Shown: piece after piece, positions 7,322-15,225 of the stretch
How the letters are laid out: each line of letters begins with the position of its first letter
How positions within the stretch are numbered: position 1 is the first letter of the stretch
Origin: Clostridiaceae bacterium
Lineage (GTDB): Bacteria > Bacillota > Clostridia > UBA1212 > DUPL01
Assembly: GCA_012838385.1 (NCBI GenBank)
Contig: DUPL01000061.1
Span: 1 to 63,173 of the forward strand
DNA: 63,173 nucleotides
Direction: 5' to 3'
Position numbers and translations under genes: made by a program
The notes under the pieces: model-generated
What the model saw: the letters and a program-made list of their open reading frames with translations, nothing else
Told to the model about the DNA's origin: nothing
The model's database searches: none

Positions 7322-8920
7322 ATGAGAAAGTATATATTGTCTGTAATTGTTTTGGTTTTTGCTCTTTTTGTTATGCTTCTTGCAGGCAGAGCGGAAGCAA
7401 AAAAAGAATTTGTCATTGTTTTTGATGCAGGCCATGGAGGGCGGGATCCTGGCGCTTGTTACAATGACAAGAATGGTGTAGAGATCAGAGAGAAAGATCT
7501 GAATCTGAAAATTGTAAAATATGCGATAGAAGAACTAAAGAAATATGAAAATGTAAGAATATATGAGACAAGGCCTGAAGACAATTATCTTACACTGGGA
7601 GCCAGAGTGGATTTCGCAAAGCATTGTAACGCTGATTTGTTTATCAGCGTACATAACAATGCAGGAGATAAAAGTGCAAGAGGTACCTTGGCTTTTGTGC
7701 CCTCCGGCAATTACAGGCCGGAAGTTGCAAGCGAGGCAAAGAGAGTAGCAAACAAGATACTCGAGAAAGTAAGTGAGCGTACTGGACTTAGAAACAGGGG
7801 AGTCGCTTCCAGGACCTACACGCCCGAGGAATGGGTGTTTTATCCCAATGGAACCCTTGCCGACTATTATGGTATTGTAAAAAGGGGAATAGACCATGGA
7901 ATCCCCAGTCTGATAATGGAGTATGCTTTCATGTCAAACCCAGATGACCTTGAGTTTCTGACAAAGGATGCAAACCTTCAAACGCTTGGAAAGGCTACTG
8001 CCGATGCCATTGTGGAACTTTTTGGCCTTGCTCCCAGATCGTCTGGAAGTTATGACAACTCCCATCAGCCCAAGCTTTACCAGAATGAGCTAAAAATATT
8101 GAAAGACGGTATAAAAATGGAATACACCTTTGGTGAAGGTCCTTTTACACTGCCTGTAACGGGAGGTAGCGGTGATGGGCAGATTACATTTGAATTTGAT
8201 ACCTTAAGGGTTTTCAAGTTTGACGGTGAAAAAATCCACATAATCGGTGCTGATAAAAATGTTAGAGTTTATGCCAGCAAGGGCTCAGATGGTAGTTACA
8301 TGCCCATTACCAGCAGCAATTGGTTAACTTTGACTGTTAATCCGAAAAAGTTATCCTTCTCACTAAGTTACAAGGTTGTTGATGGAAAACTTGTTCTAAC
8401 CTGCAAGGTTAGCGATATGGTAGAAGGCTTTTTGCCCAGAGGAAAGGCTGCTTTCTATGTCGATGGCAAGTTGTATGAAAAGAAAACCTTTTCAAGCGAT
8501 ACTGTACAGATAACCATAAGTGACCCGAAACCGCAAGGAAAAATAGTGGTAAAGTACGAAGATGTGACGGTGAAAAACTTGTATGTGGACTACTACATAA
8601 TTAATGATGCGGAAATTGCCTATACATCTATTCCTTCCACAGATGTGCCAGAGACACCAACGCCCAAACCAACTGAAAGTGTAACTCCTGAGCCTACGGT
8701 AAGTACACCCGCACCTACGGAAGCTACACCTGAACCTACAGGGACTGCTCCTGATGCTACGGAAATACCTGTGGCTACAGAGACACCCAGTCCTACAGAG
8801 CTGGAAGATGGACACGAGGAAGACAAGAGCACGGCTGTCTTGATTATAGTTCTTTTGGTGTTTATTGCGATTCTGTTTGCTGCAGTTGCTTTGTACTTTG
8901 TTAAATTCAGGAAGAAATAA
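7322..8920 (+). CDS. Membrane-anchored N-acetylmuramoyl-L-alanine amidase
   Basis: This 532-residue cell-wall hydrolase cleaves the bond between muramic acid and L-alanine. It has an N-terminal signal or anchor segment (about residues 5-22), then an Amidase_3 domain with zinc ligands His38 (DAGHGGRDPG), Glu57 (REKDLN) and His111 (SVHNNA) and catalytic Glu200 (MEYAFMSN). Residues about 250-430 look like Ig-type beta domains. A linker rich in Thr-Pro-Glu repeats (about 440-495) leads to a C-terminal membrane helix and a basic tail, KFRKK. There is no LPxTG motif, so it is held by the helix rather than by sortase. ATG 7322 follows AAGGTGA. Convergent with the Nudix gene, overlapping it by 14 bases. 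Confidence 0.88.
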   Translation: MRKYILSVIVLVFALFVMLLAGRAEAKKEFVIVFDAGHGGRDPGACYNDKNGVEIREKDLNLKIVKYAIEELKKYENVRIYETRPEDNYLTLGARVDFAKHCNADLFISVHNNAGDKSARGTLAFVPSGNYRPEVASEAKRVANKILEKVSERTGLRNRGVASRTYTPEEWVFYPNGTLADYYGIVKRGIDHGIPSLIMEYAFMSNPDDLEFLTKDANLQTLGKATADAIVELFGLAPRSSGSYDNSHQPKLYQNELKILKDGIKMEYTFGEGPFTLPVTGGSGDGQITFEFDTLRVFKFDGEKIHIIGADKNVRVYASKGSDGSYMPITSSNWLTLTVNPKKLSFSLSYKVVDGKLVLTCKVSDMVEGFLPRGKAAFYVDGKLYEKKTFSSDTVQITISDPKPQGKIVVKYEDVTVKNLYVDYYIINDAEIAYTSIPSTDVPETPTPKPTESVTPEPTVSTPAPTEATPEPTGTAPDATEIPVATETPSPTELEDGHEEDKSTAVLIIVLLVFIAILFAAVALYFVKFRKK

Positions 8921-9350
8921 AGGAGTTGCTAATGGCATATTCCAGTGCCTTTTCGAAAAGTTTCGTCTGGATATATTCGTAAGTTAATTTTTCCGGAAGG
9001 TTGTCTGACAGGATTATAAAATCCATTTCAGAACCTTCTGGTATTCTTTTCATCACCTTTATATCTGCAAAGAAAAGTTTTCCATAGTTTGTTTGGTGGT
9101 TTTCAATAACTGAATAAACCGAGACAGGATACAGGTCGAATTTTGTTGCCCCGGTTTCTTCATAAAGTTCTCTTCGTGCAGTATTCTCTATGCTTTCGTT
9201 TTTTTCACGTCTTCCTGCAGGCATTTCAAAGGTACCTCTTTTGCTGTGCTTGCAGAACACCCATTTTTTATTGTATATTGACGCAATTATGGCTATGATT
9301 AAGTTTTTTTCATCAACTTCAGTGTCAGAATGAAATGTGACTTTTATCAT
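8907..9350 (-). CDS. Nudix hydrolase
   Basis: This 147-residue protein carries a complete Nudix box, G-x5-E-x7-REL-x-EE-x-G, reading from GRREKNE to REL and YEETGA. Nudix enzymes hydrolyse nucleoside diphosphates linked to another group, with Mg2+ bound by the glutamates. The substrate cannot be read from sequence; the PAGRRE context resembles 8-oxo-dGTP or ADP-ribose hydrolases. The start at 9350 has AGGAG upstream on the minus strand. It is a single minus-strand gene between plus-strand operons, and its last codons overlap the end of the amidase gene. Confidence 0.9.
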   Translation of the reverse strand: MIKVTFHSDTEVDEKNLIIAIIASIYNKKWVFCKHSKRGTFEMPAGRREKNESIENTARRELYEETGATKFDLYPVSVYSVIENHQTNYGKLFFADIKVMKRIPEGSEMDFIILSDNLPEKLTYEYIQTKLFEKALEYAISNSFISS

Positions 9351-9492
9351 TTAACATGCTCCTTTTGGTGATTTGAGAGAATATTACCACTAGGTGAATT
9401 ATGAGTCAAATTGAGGATTTGCTAAAACAACTTTGAGTGTGGTAAACTTTTATGGTATAGGAAAATATATTTGAAACAGGATGGTTGAACAT

Positions 9493-11343
9493 ATGACATA
9501 TATTAAGGATGAAATACTTGCACAAGTCGAAAAACCTGCAAGATATACTGGTGGCGAATGGAACAGTGTCGTAAAGGACAAGAATGCTGTTGACATTCGC
9601 TTTGCCTTTTGTTTTGCCGATGTGTACGACATCGGTATGAGTCATTTGGGTTACAAACTGATATATCATTTGCTAAATGACAGGGAAGACACCTGGTGTG
9701 AAAGGGTGTTGGCTCCATGGCCTGATCTTGAAGAAAAAATGAGGGAGAACAATCTTTCCTTGTTCGGGCTGGAATCCCAGGAACCCATAAATGATTTTGA
9801 TTTTATAGGTTTTACTCTGCAATATGAGATGAGTTATACGAATGTTGTAAACATGCTGGATCTGGCTGGTGTTCCTGTATTTTCAACAGACAGGAAGGAA
9901 GGGGATCCTTTTGTAATTGCTGGAGGTCCCAGCGCTAACAATACAGAAGTTCTTGCGGATTTTGTTGATATTTTCTCCTTGGGTGAAGGGGAGGAAATGC
10001 TGAATGATCTTATGGATTTGTACAAGGAATGGAAGAAGTCAAAAGGAAACAGGTTTGAATTCCTAAAGAAGGCTGCTCGGATTGATGGCATATATGTGCC
10101 TTGTTTTTATGAAGTTGAATACAATGAGGATGGGACTGTCAAGGCTCATAAAGTGAAGGAAGAATACAAGGATTATGCGAAAGAAAAAGTAGTCAAGAGG
10201 GTTGTAAAGGATTTTGAAAGTGCATATTTTCCTGGCAAACTGGTGGTTCCATATGTGAATGTTGTACATGACAGAATAATGATAGAGATATTCAGGGGAT
10301 GCACAAGGGGCTGCAGGTTCTGTCAGGCCGGATTCATATACAGGCCGGTAAGGGAAAGAAGTGTTGAGAAAATTACAGAAATTGCAAACAAACTTGTAGA
10401 GAGTACAGGTTATGAAGAAGTCTCCTTGCTTAGTCTTAGTACCAGTGACTATTCCAATCTTGGGCTTTTGTGCGACGAACTACTTGCCAATATAGAAGAC
10501 AAGAAAGTCAATCTGGGTGTCCCAAGTTTGAGGGTCGACTCTTTTTCATTGGGACTTATGGAGAAGGTTTCAAGGGTCAGAAAAAGCGGTCTTACCTTTG
10601 CTCCCGAGGCTGGTACACAAAGACTGAGGGATGTTATAAACAAGGGAATAACTGAAGAAGACATTTTAAAATCTTCCGAGATTGCCTTTAGAGGTGGTTG
10701 GAATAATATCAAGCTGTATTTCATGCTGGGCCTGCCGACGGAGACAGATGAGGACATTCTGGGCATTGCCGATCTTGCTCACAAGATACTGGAGATATAC
10801 AAGAAAGTGCATGAGGGCAAAAGAGCAAGGAAACCTGAGATTACTGTAAGTGTGTCTACTTTTGTTCCAAAGCCTTTTACGCCGTTTCAGTGGTGCGGTC
10901 AGATAAGCAAGGAGGAGATAATTAGGAGACAGAACCTGTTGAAAAAGGCTTTGAACAGGAAGATAAAGTTTAGCTGGCATGACCCGGAGACGTCAATTAT
11001 TGAGGCCGCTCTTTCTAGAGGGGACAGACGTGTTGGAAGAGTTATTTACAATGTATGGAGACAAGGTGGCAGGTTTGACGCCTGGGAAGAGTATATGAAC
11101 TATGATAGATGGATTTGCGCATTCAAGGAAGAAGGTCTTGATATCGAGTTTTACACGGAAAGAGAAAGAGACATTGATGAAGTTCTTCCCTGGGACCATG
11201 TATCTGTTGGTGTCACCAAAAAGTTCTTGAAAAAAGAACTTGAGAAGGCAAAAAAGGGAGAAACCACACCCAACTGCATGGAAAAATGCACCGGATGTGG
11301 CGCTGCGTTGTATGAAGGGGGTATTTGCGTTGATAAAAGTTAG
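9493..11343 (+). CDS. Radical SAM protein, TIGR03960 family (B12-binding-like N-terminus)
   Basis: This 616-residue protein has an N-terminal region resembling a B12-binding domain, followed by a radical SAM domain with CxxxCxxC in FRGCTRGCRFCQAG (about residue 270) and the PSLRVDS and PEAGTQR motifs of its family. A cysteine-rich tail (CMEKCTGCGAALYEGGICVD) may bind another cluster or zinc. The reaction is unknown to me; the family is linked by gene order with DUF2344 and RNase E/G, which suggests RNA or ribosome modification. ATG 9493 fits AGGATGG 8 bases upstream; ATG 9481 is an alternative that lies on that ribosome site. Its last 14 bases overlap the DUF2344 gene. Confidence 0.88.
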   Translation: MTYIKDEILAQVEKPARYTGGEWNSVVKDKNAVDIRFAFCFADVYDIGMSHLGYKLIYHLLNDREDTWCERVLAPWPDLEEKMRENNLSLFGLESQEPINDFDFIGFTLQYEMSYTNVVNMLDLAGVPVFSTDRKEGDPFVIAGGPSANNTEVLADFVDIFSLGEGEEMLNDLMDLYKEWKKSKGNRFEFLKKAARIDGIYVPCFYEVEYNEDGTVKAHKVKEEYKDYAKEKVVKRVVKDFESAYFPGKLVVPYVNVVHDRIMIEIFRGCTRGCRFCQAGFIYRPVRERSVEKITEIANKLVESTGYEEVSLLSLSTSDYSNLGLLCDELLANIEDKKVNLGVPSLRVDSFSLGLMEKVSRVRKSGLTFAPEAGTQRLRDVINKGITEEDILKSSEIAFRGGWNNIKLYFMLGLPTETDEDILGIADLAHKILEIYKKVHEGKRARKPEITVSVSTFVPKPFTPFQWCGQISKEEIIRRQNLLKKALNRKIKFSWHDPETSIIEAALSRGDRRVGRVIYNVWRQGGRFDAWEEYMNYDRWICAFKEEGLDIEFYTERERDIDEVLPWDHVSVGVTKKFLKKELEKAKKGETTPNCMEKCTGCGAALYEGGICVDKS

Positions 11344-11956
11344 ACTAAGGTATGCAAAAGGAGATGAGATTAAGTACATATCTCATCTTGATACGCTGAA
11401 ACTGTTTGAAAGGGCATCAAGAAGGTGTGGTCTGCCCGTTGCATACACTGAAGGTTTTAATCCAAGGCCCCGTTTTGTATTTGGCAACCCGCTACCTGTA
11501 GGTGTTACAAGCGAGTGCGAGTTTGTAGACATATATTTTGACAAGGACATGGATCCCGATAAAGTTGTTTCGGATTTGAACAGTGTTATGCCAAAAGGCC
11601 TTCGTGTTCTGGCAGGAAAGGTTCTTTCAGAGGATGCGGACAACATTATGAATGTGGTTTCAAGGTCGGAATATGTGGTGAAGGTTGATATGCCGGAAGA
11701 GGATGCAAGGAAAGTAATTGACGTGTATGAGGAAAATTCTCCGCTTGTAATTGTTAAGAAGTCGAAGAACAAGGAAAGGGAAATGGACATACGTCCCATG
11801 GTACACAATCTTACGTTTAAAGACGCCGCCTTTAGTATTGTTACGGATGCGGGCAATACAAGTAACTTGAGGCCTGAAGTTGCCATAAAGGCGCTTTGCG
11901 GGCAAGTGGGCGTGGAGGTTAAAATTACGGGTATACACAGAACAAAACTATTTTGA
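11330..11956 (+). CDS. TIGR03936 / DUF2344 protein, partner of the upstream radical SAM protein
   Basis: This 208-residue protein matches the DUF2344 family: it opens VRLRYAKGDEIKYISHLD, followed by AYTEGFNPRPRFVFGNPLPVGVTSE. In many bacteria this domain is fused to, or placed directly after, the TIGR03960 radical SAM protein, as here. I choose TTG 11330 because AAGGGGGT (11315-11322) lies 7 bases upstream and the protein then begins like its family. An in-frame ATG at 11312 would place the start before that ribosome site. It overlaps the radical SAM stop by 14 bases. Exact function unknown. Confidence 0.82.
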   Translation: MIKVRLRYAKGDEIKYISHLDTLKLFERASRRCGLPVAYTEGFNPRPRFVFGNPLPVGVTSECEFVDIYFDKDMDPDKVVSDLNSVMPKGLRVLAGKVLSEDADNIMNVVSRSEYVVKVDMPEEDARKVIDVYEENSPLVIVKKSKNKEREMDIRPMVHNLTFKDAAFSIVTDAGNTSNLRPEVAIKALCGQVGVEVKITGIHRTKLF

Positions 11957-11961
11957 AGTGA

Positions 11962-13107
11962 GTGAATTGCTTGAAAGTGGAAAGGGAACTGGTTTTAAAA
12001 ACGAAGACAAAGGATAATGTAATTGAGACGGTTTTGCTTGAAAACGGCGAGATATGCGAGTACAGAAAGGAAGAGAGAAATCTTGTCGGCAACATCTATG
12101 CTGCGAAAGTGACCGATTGCGTTGAAGGGATTGGAACAGCATTTTGTGATATCGGTCTTGAGGAATCCGTATTTCTTAAGGAAGGGAAAGTTAATATGGG
12201 TTCAATGGTAATGGTGCAGGTTGTCAGTGCAAAACACTATGACAAGGGCGTTGCAGTATCTACGAACATTTCCCTTTCCGGCATATATGTTGTTCTAATG
12301 GCTGGAAGAAGAAATTTGCGGAATGATGTCAGGGTATCCAACAAAATTGCAGACGAGAAGATAAAGCATTCTCTTAAGCATCTCGGAATGCGAATTCTTG
12401 AGGATGAGGAGGATCTTGGCATTCGTCTCATTATGAGAACGGATTCAAGCAATGCAAGCGATGAAGATATTGAAAATGAGGCAAACGCCTTGATTAGGGA
12501 GTACAAATCATTATTGAAGGCGCTTAATGAGTCAGGTGGAAATCCTCGCCTGCTTAGGGAAAGCGATGATCTTGCCACAGAGATGATAAGGCGATATCCA
12601 ATAAGCACATACAAGAATATATATACTGATGACCCGAAACTTACTTACTCTCTTTTAAAACGTTACTCCAAGCTTAATGTCAGGACTCTGGGAGTTGGCA
12701 ACAACGGTTTTGATATTTTCGATATCCTGAATATTTCAAGCAGGCTGGTACAACTGCTTGGAAGAAAGGTATGGCTTGAAAGCGGCGCATACATTCTAAT
12801 AGAGCCTACTGAAGCCATGACTGTTATTGATGTAAACAGCGGCAAGTTTAAAGGCAATGCCAAAAAAGGAAAGGAAGACGCCATTTTTGCTATAAACATG
12901 GAGGCTGCAGGGGAAGTTATGAGGCAGCTGAGGCTTCGAAACATTGGAGGCATAATTGTCTGCGACTTTATTGACATGCAAAAGGATGAAAATGGTGAGC
13001 TTTTGCTGGAATACATGAGGAATCTTGCAAAAAACGACTTTGAGCAGCCCAGTGTCATAGATATTACAAAACTAGGTCTTGTGGAAATTACCAGAAAAAG
13101 AAGCTAA
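11962..13107 (+). CDS. Ribonuclease E/G family protein, short form
   Basis: This 381-residue protein is an RNase E/G-type endoribonuclease. It has the S1 domain (about 30-110), the 5'-sensor/RNase H-like region and the DNase I-like domain with the two magnesium aspartates in VIDVNSGK and VCDFIDMQ. It stops directly after VEITRKRS, where longer RNase G proteins go on with a CPxCxG zinc link and a small C-terminal domain. It therefore lacks the zinc-link used for tetramer formation in E. coli RNase E. The start is uncertain: GTG 11962 is used, TTG 11971 and GTG 11977 are possible. It closes the radical SAM/DUF2344 operon. Confidence 0.8.
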   Translation: MNCLKVERELVLKTKTKDNVIETVLLENGEICEYRKEERNLVGNIYAAKVTDCVEGIGTAFCDIGLEESVFLKEGKVNMGSMVMVQVVSAKHYDKGVAVSTNISLSGIYVVLMAGRRNLRNDVRVSNKIADEKIKHSLKHLGMRILEDEEDLGIRLIMRTDSSNASDEDIENEANALIREYKSLLKALNESGGNPRLLRESDDLATEMIRRYPISTYKNIYTDDPKLTYSLLKRYSKLNVRTLGVGNNGFDIFDILNISSRLVQLLGRKVWLESGAYILIEPTEAMTVIDVNSGKFKGNAKKGKEDAIFAINMEAAGEVMRQLRLRNIGGIIVCDFIDMQKDENGELLLEYMRNLAKNDFEQPSVIDITKLGLVEITRKRS

Positions 13108-13109
13108 AC

Positions 13110-13138
13110 TTGACAATGTATTGTGGGTGATATAAAAT
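13110..13138 (+). promoter_or_regulatory. Sigma-A-type promoter for the aldolase/SDR gene
   Basis: TTGACA (13110-13115) and TAAAAT (13133-13138) have 17-base spacing, with only one mismatch in total. The predicted start is near 13145, just before the palindrome at 13147-13164. Confidence 0.7.
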
Positions 13139-13146
13139 GACTTAAA

Positions 13147-13164
13147 CGACATACAAGTATGTCG
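13147..13164. promoter_or_regulatory. Perfect 18-bp palindrome, candidate operator
   Basis: CGACATAC and GTATGTCG form 8-bp perfect arms with AA between them, centred about 10 bases after the predicted start of transcription. This position suits a repressor operator. A 2-base loop is too tight for a good RNA hairpin, so a DNA site for a dimeric regulator is the better reading. No regulator gene lies next to it. Confidence 0.55.
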
Positions 13165-13218
13165 CAATTAGGCGTGCGTTAAACACCTAGTTAGTATAAA
13201 AGTTTGGGAGGAAAATCC

Positions 13219-15189
13219 ATGTCATTAAATGATCTTATCAGAATTTCACACAAATACGGACAAGATCCGGATTTTGTTCTTGCAGGCGGCGGAAACACGT
13301 CATACAAAGATTCAGAATTTCTATATATCAAAGGCTCTGGAACCACGCTTGCCACAATTACTGCTGAAGGTTTTGTGAAAATGAACAGAGCCAAATTGAA
13401 TGCCATGTTCAACAAAACATATTCAGAGGATGCTACGGAAAGGGAAGCACAGGTGCTTGAGGACATGATGGACGCAAGAGAGAAGACAGAACTTCACAAG
13501 CGTCCCAGTGTTGAGACTCTACTGCACAATCTTTTCCAATACAAATTCGTAGTACACACTCATCCAGCCATGTTGAATGGTCTTACTTGCGGAAAAGACG
13601 GCAGAAAGATTGCGGATGAATTGTTTGGAGACAGAATAATCTGGATAGATCTGGTTGAACCTGGTTACGTTCTGGCAACCTGTCTTAACAAGGCAATGAA
13701 GGAGTATACTGAAAAGACAAACAAGGATGCTGACATTATTATTCTGCAGAATCACGGAGTATTTATTGCAGGAGACTCTGAAGAAGAAATAGATGAAAAG
13801 ACCAAATTCATATTCGATGCATTAAAAGACAGGATAAAAGAATATCCTGATTTAACTGAAGCTAATTTTGACAAGGAAAAAGCAGCTTTGATTGCACCAG
13901 CTATCAGAATGCTTCTGAGAGATGGTGGAACATCCTTTGTTACTTTCAGAACAAACAATGAGATTTTAAAGTTTATGGAGAATGAGGAAAGTTTTTATCC
14001 CGTATCCTCCGCATATTCACCGGATCATATCGTATACTGCAGACCCTGGCCACTTTATGTAAAGAAGGCGGACGATATGGAACAGCAGTATGATCTGATA
14101 GAAAAGGGTGTTAAAGAATACGCTGGAAAACATGGATTCTATCCAAAGATTGTTTGCATACAGGGTCTTGGATACTTTGCATGGGGAACAAGCAAGAAGA
14201 ATGCCGACATTTGTGCTGATGTGTTCCTTGACACCATAAAAATAGGCGTTTATTCAAAAGCCTTTGGCGGACCCTTGTTCATGTCCGATGCCATGATTGA
14301 TTTTATTTGCAATTGGGAAGTGGAAGCTTATCGCTCAAAGGTCAGCCTTGGCTCAGGAAATGCTAAGCGATTGAATGGAAAAATCTCCATCGTTACAGGC
14401 AGTGCTCAGGGATTTGGGCAGGGTATTTCAGAAGAGATGCTCAAAGCAGGAGCAAATGTCGTAATTGCAGATCTTAACTATCCTCTTGCAAAGGAGAACA
14501 GCGATGAGATGAACAAAAAGTATGGCGGCAAGGCAACCATCGCAGCAAAGGTTGACGTAAGTAATGAGGACAATGTAAGAGACATGGTTTACGATACTGT
14601 TCTTGAGTACGGTGGCCTTGATATATTTGTAAGTAATGCAGGTGTTGCAATTGCCGGCGGTCTTGAAGAAATGACTGTTGACAAGTTTGAGTTTGTAACT
14701 AAGATAAACTACACCGCATATTATCTGTGTACTAAATATGCATCGAGGATAATGAAGATTCAGAACAGGTTTGACGAGAATTACTACATGGATATAATTC
14801 AAATCAACTCCAAGTCAGGTCTTACCGGAAGCAACAAGAACTTTGCATATGCTGGAAGCAAGTTTGGCGGAGTAGGACTTACTCAAAGTTTTGCACTGGA
14901 GCTTGTACCTTACAACATCAAGGTTAATGCTATATGCCCGGGTAATCTTCTCTCCGGTCCATTGTGGTCTGATCCTGAAAAGGGACTGTTTGTACAGTAT
15001 TTCAAGGCAGGCAAGGTGCCCGGTGCAAAGAGTGTTGAAGATGTAAAAAGACATTATGAAAATCTTGTTCCGATGAAAAGAGGGTGTGAAATTATAGACG
15101 TTGCCACAGCAATATTCTATGTTGTAGAACAGAAATATGAAACAGGACAGGCAATACCTGTTACTGGTGGACAGAACATGTTGAATTAA
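13219..15189 (+). CDS. Class II aldolase / short-chain dehydrogenase fusion (RhaD-type aldolase plus SDR)
   Basis: This 656-residue fusion has an N-terminal class II aldolase domain (about 1-370) with the phosphate loop AGGGNTSYKD, zinc histidines in HTHPAM and a third in LQNHGVFIAGD. A C-terminal SDR domain (about 385-655) has the nucleotide motif TGSAQGFGQG, the VSNAGVA motif and the catalytic YAGSK. The layout matches the bifunctional rhamnulose-1-phosphate aldolase/lactaldehyde or alcohol dehydrogenase family. Cleavage of rhamnulose-1-phosphate followed by reduction or oxidation of lactaldehyde is inferred. ATG 13219 follows GGGAGG by 7 bases; TTG 13204 is rejected. It is a single gene with its own promoter and palindrome. 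No rhamnose isomerase or kinase is in the window. Confidence 0.85.
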   Translation: MSLNDLIRISHKYGQDPDFVLAGGGNTSYKDSEFLYIKGSGTTLATITAEGFVKMNRAKLNAMFNKTYSEDATEREAQVLEDMMDAREKTELHKRPSVETLLHNLFQYKFVVHTHPAMLNGLTCGKDGRKIADELFGDRIIWIDLVEPGYVLATCLNKAMKEYTEKTNKDADIIILQNHGVFIAGDSEEEIDEKTKFIFDALKDRIKEYPDLTEANFDKEKAALIAPAIRMLLRDGGTSFVTFRTNNEILKFMENEESFYPVSSAYSPDHIVYCRPWPLYVKKADDMEQQYDLIEKGVKEYAGKHGFYPKIVCIQGLGYFAWGTSKKNADICADVFLDTIKIGVYSKAFGGPLFMSDAMIDFICNWEVEAYRSKVSLGSGNAKRLNGKISIVTGSAQGFGQGISEEMLKAGANVVIADLNYPLAKENSDEMNKKYGGKATIAAKVDVSNEDNVRDMVYDTVLEYGGLDIFVSNAGVAIAGGLEEMTVDKFEFVTKINYTAYYLCTKYASRIMKIQNRFDENYYMDIIQINSKSGLTGSNKNFAYAGSKFGGVGLTQSFALELVPYNIKVNAICPGNLLSGPLWSDPEKGLFVQYFKAGKVPGAKSVEDVKRHYENLVPMKRGCEIIDVATAIFYVVEQKYETGQAIPVTGGQNMLN

Positions 15190-15225
15190 TATACAAAAGA
15201 AAAGAGAAAGGGTGTATGAGTATTA

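Noticed and set aside
8640-8800. Repeat tract that could be taken as a DNA repeat array
   Set aside because: It is in-frame coding for a Thr-Pro-Glu linker with irregular codons; not CRISPR or VNTR with conserved spacers.
8492-8938. Arg/Cys-rich minus-strand ORF
   Set aside because: Shadow of the Thr-Pro-Glu repeat linker of the amidase gene; composition is an artefact of the repeats.
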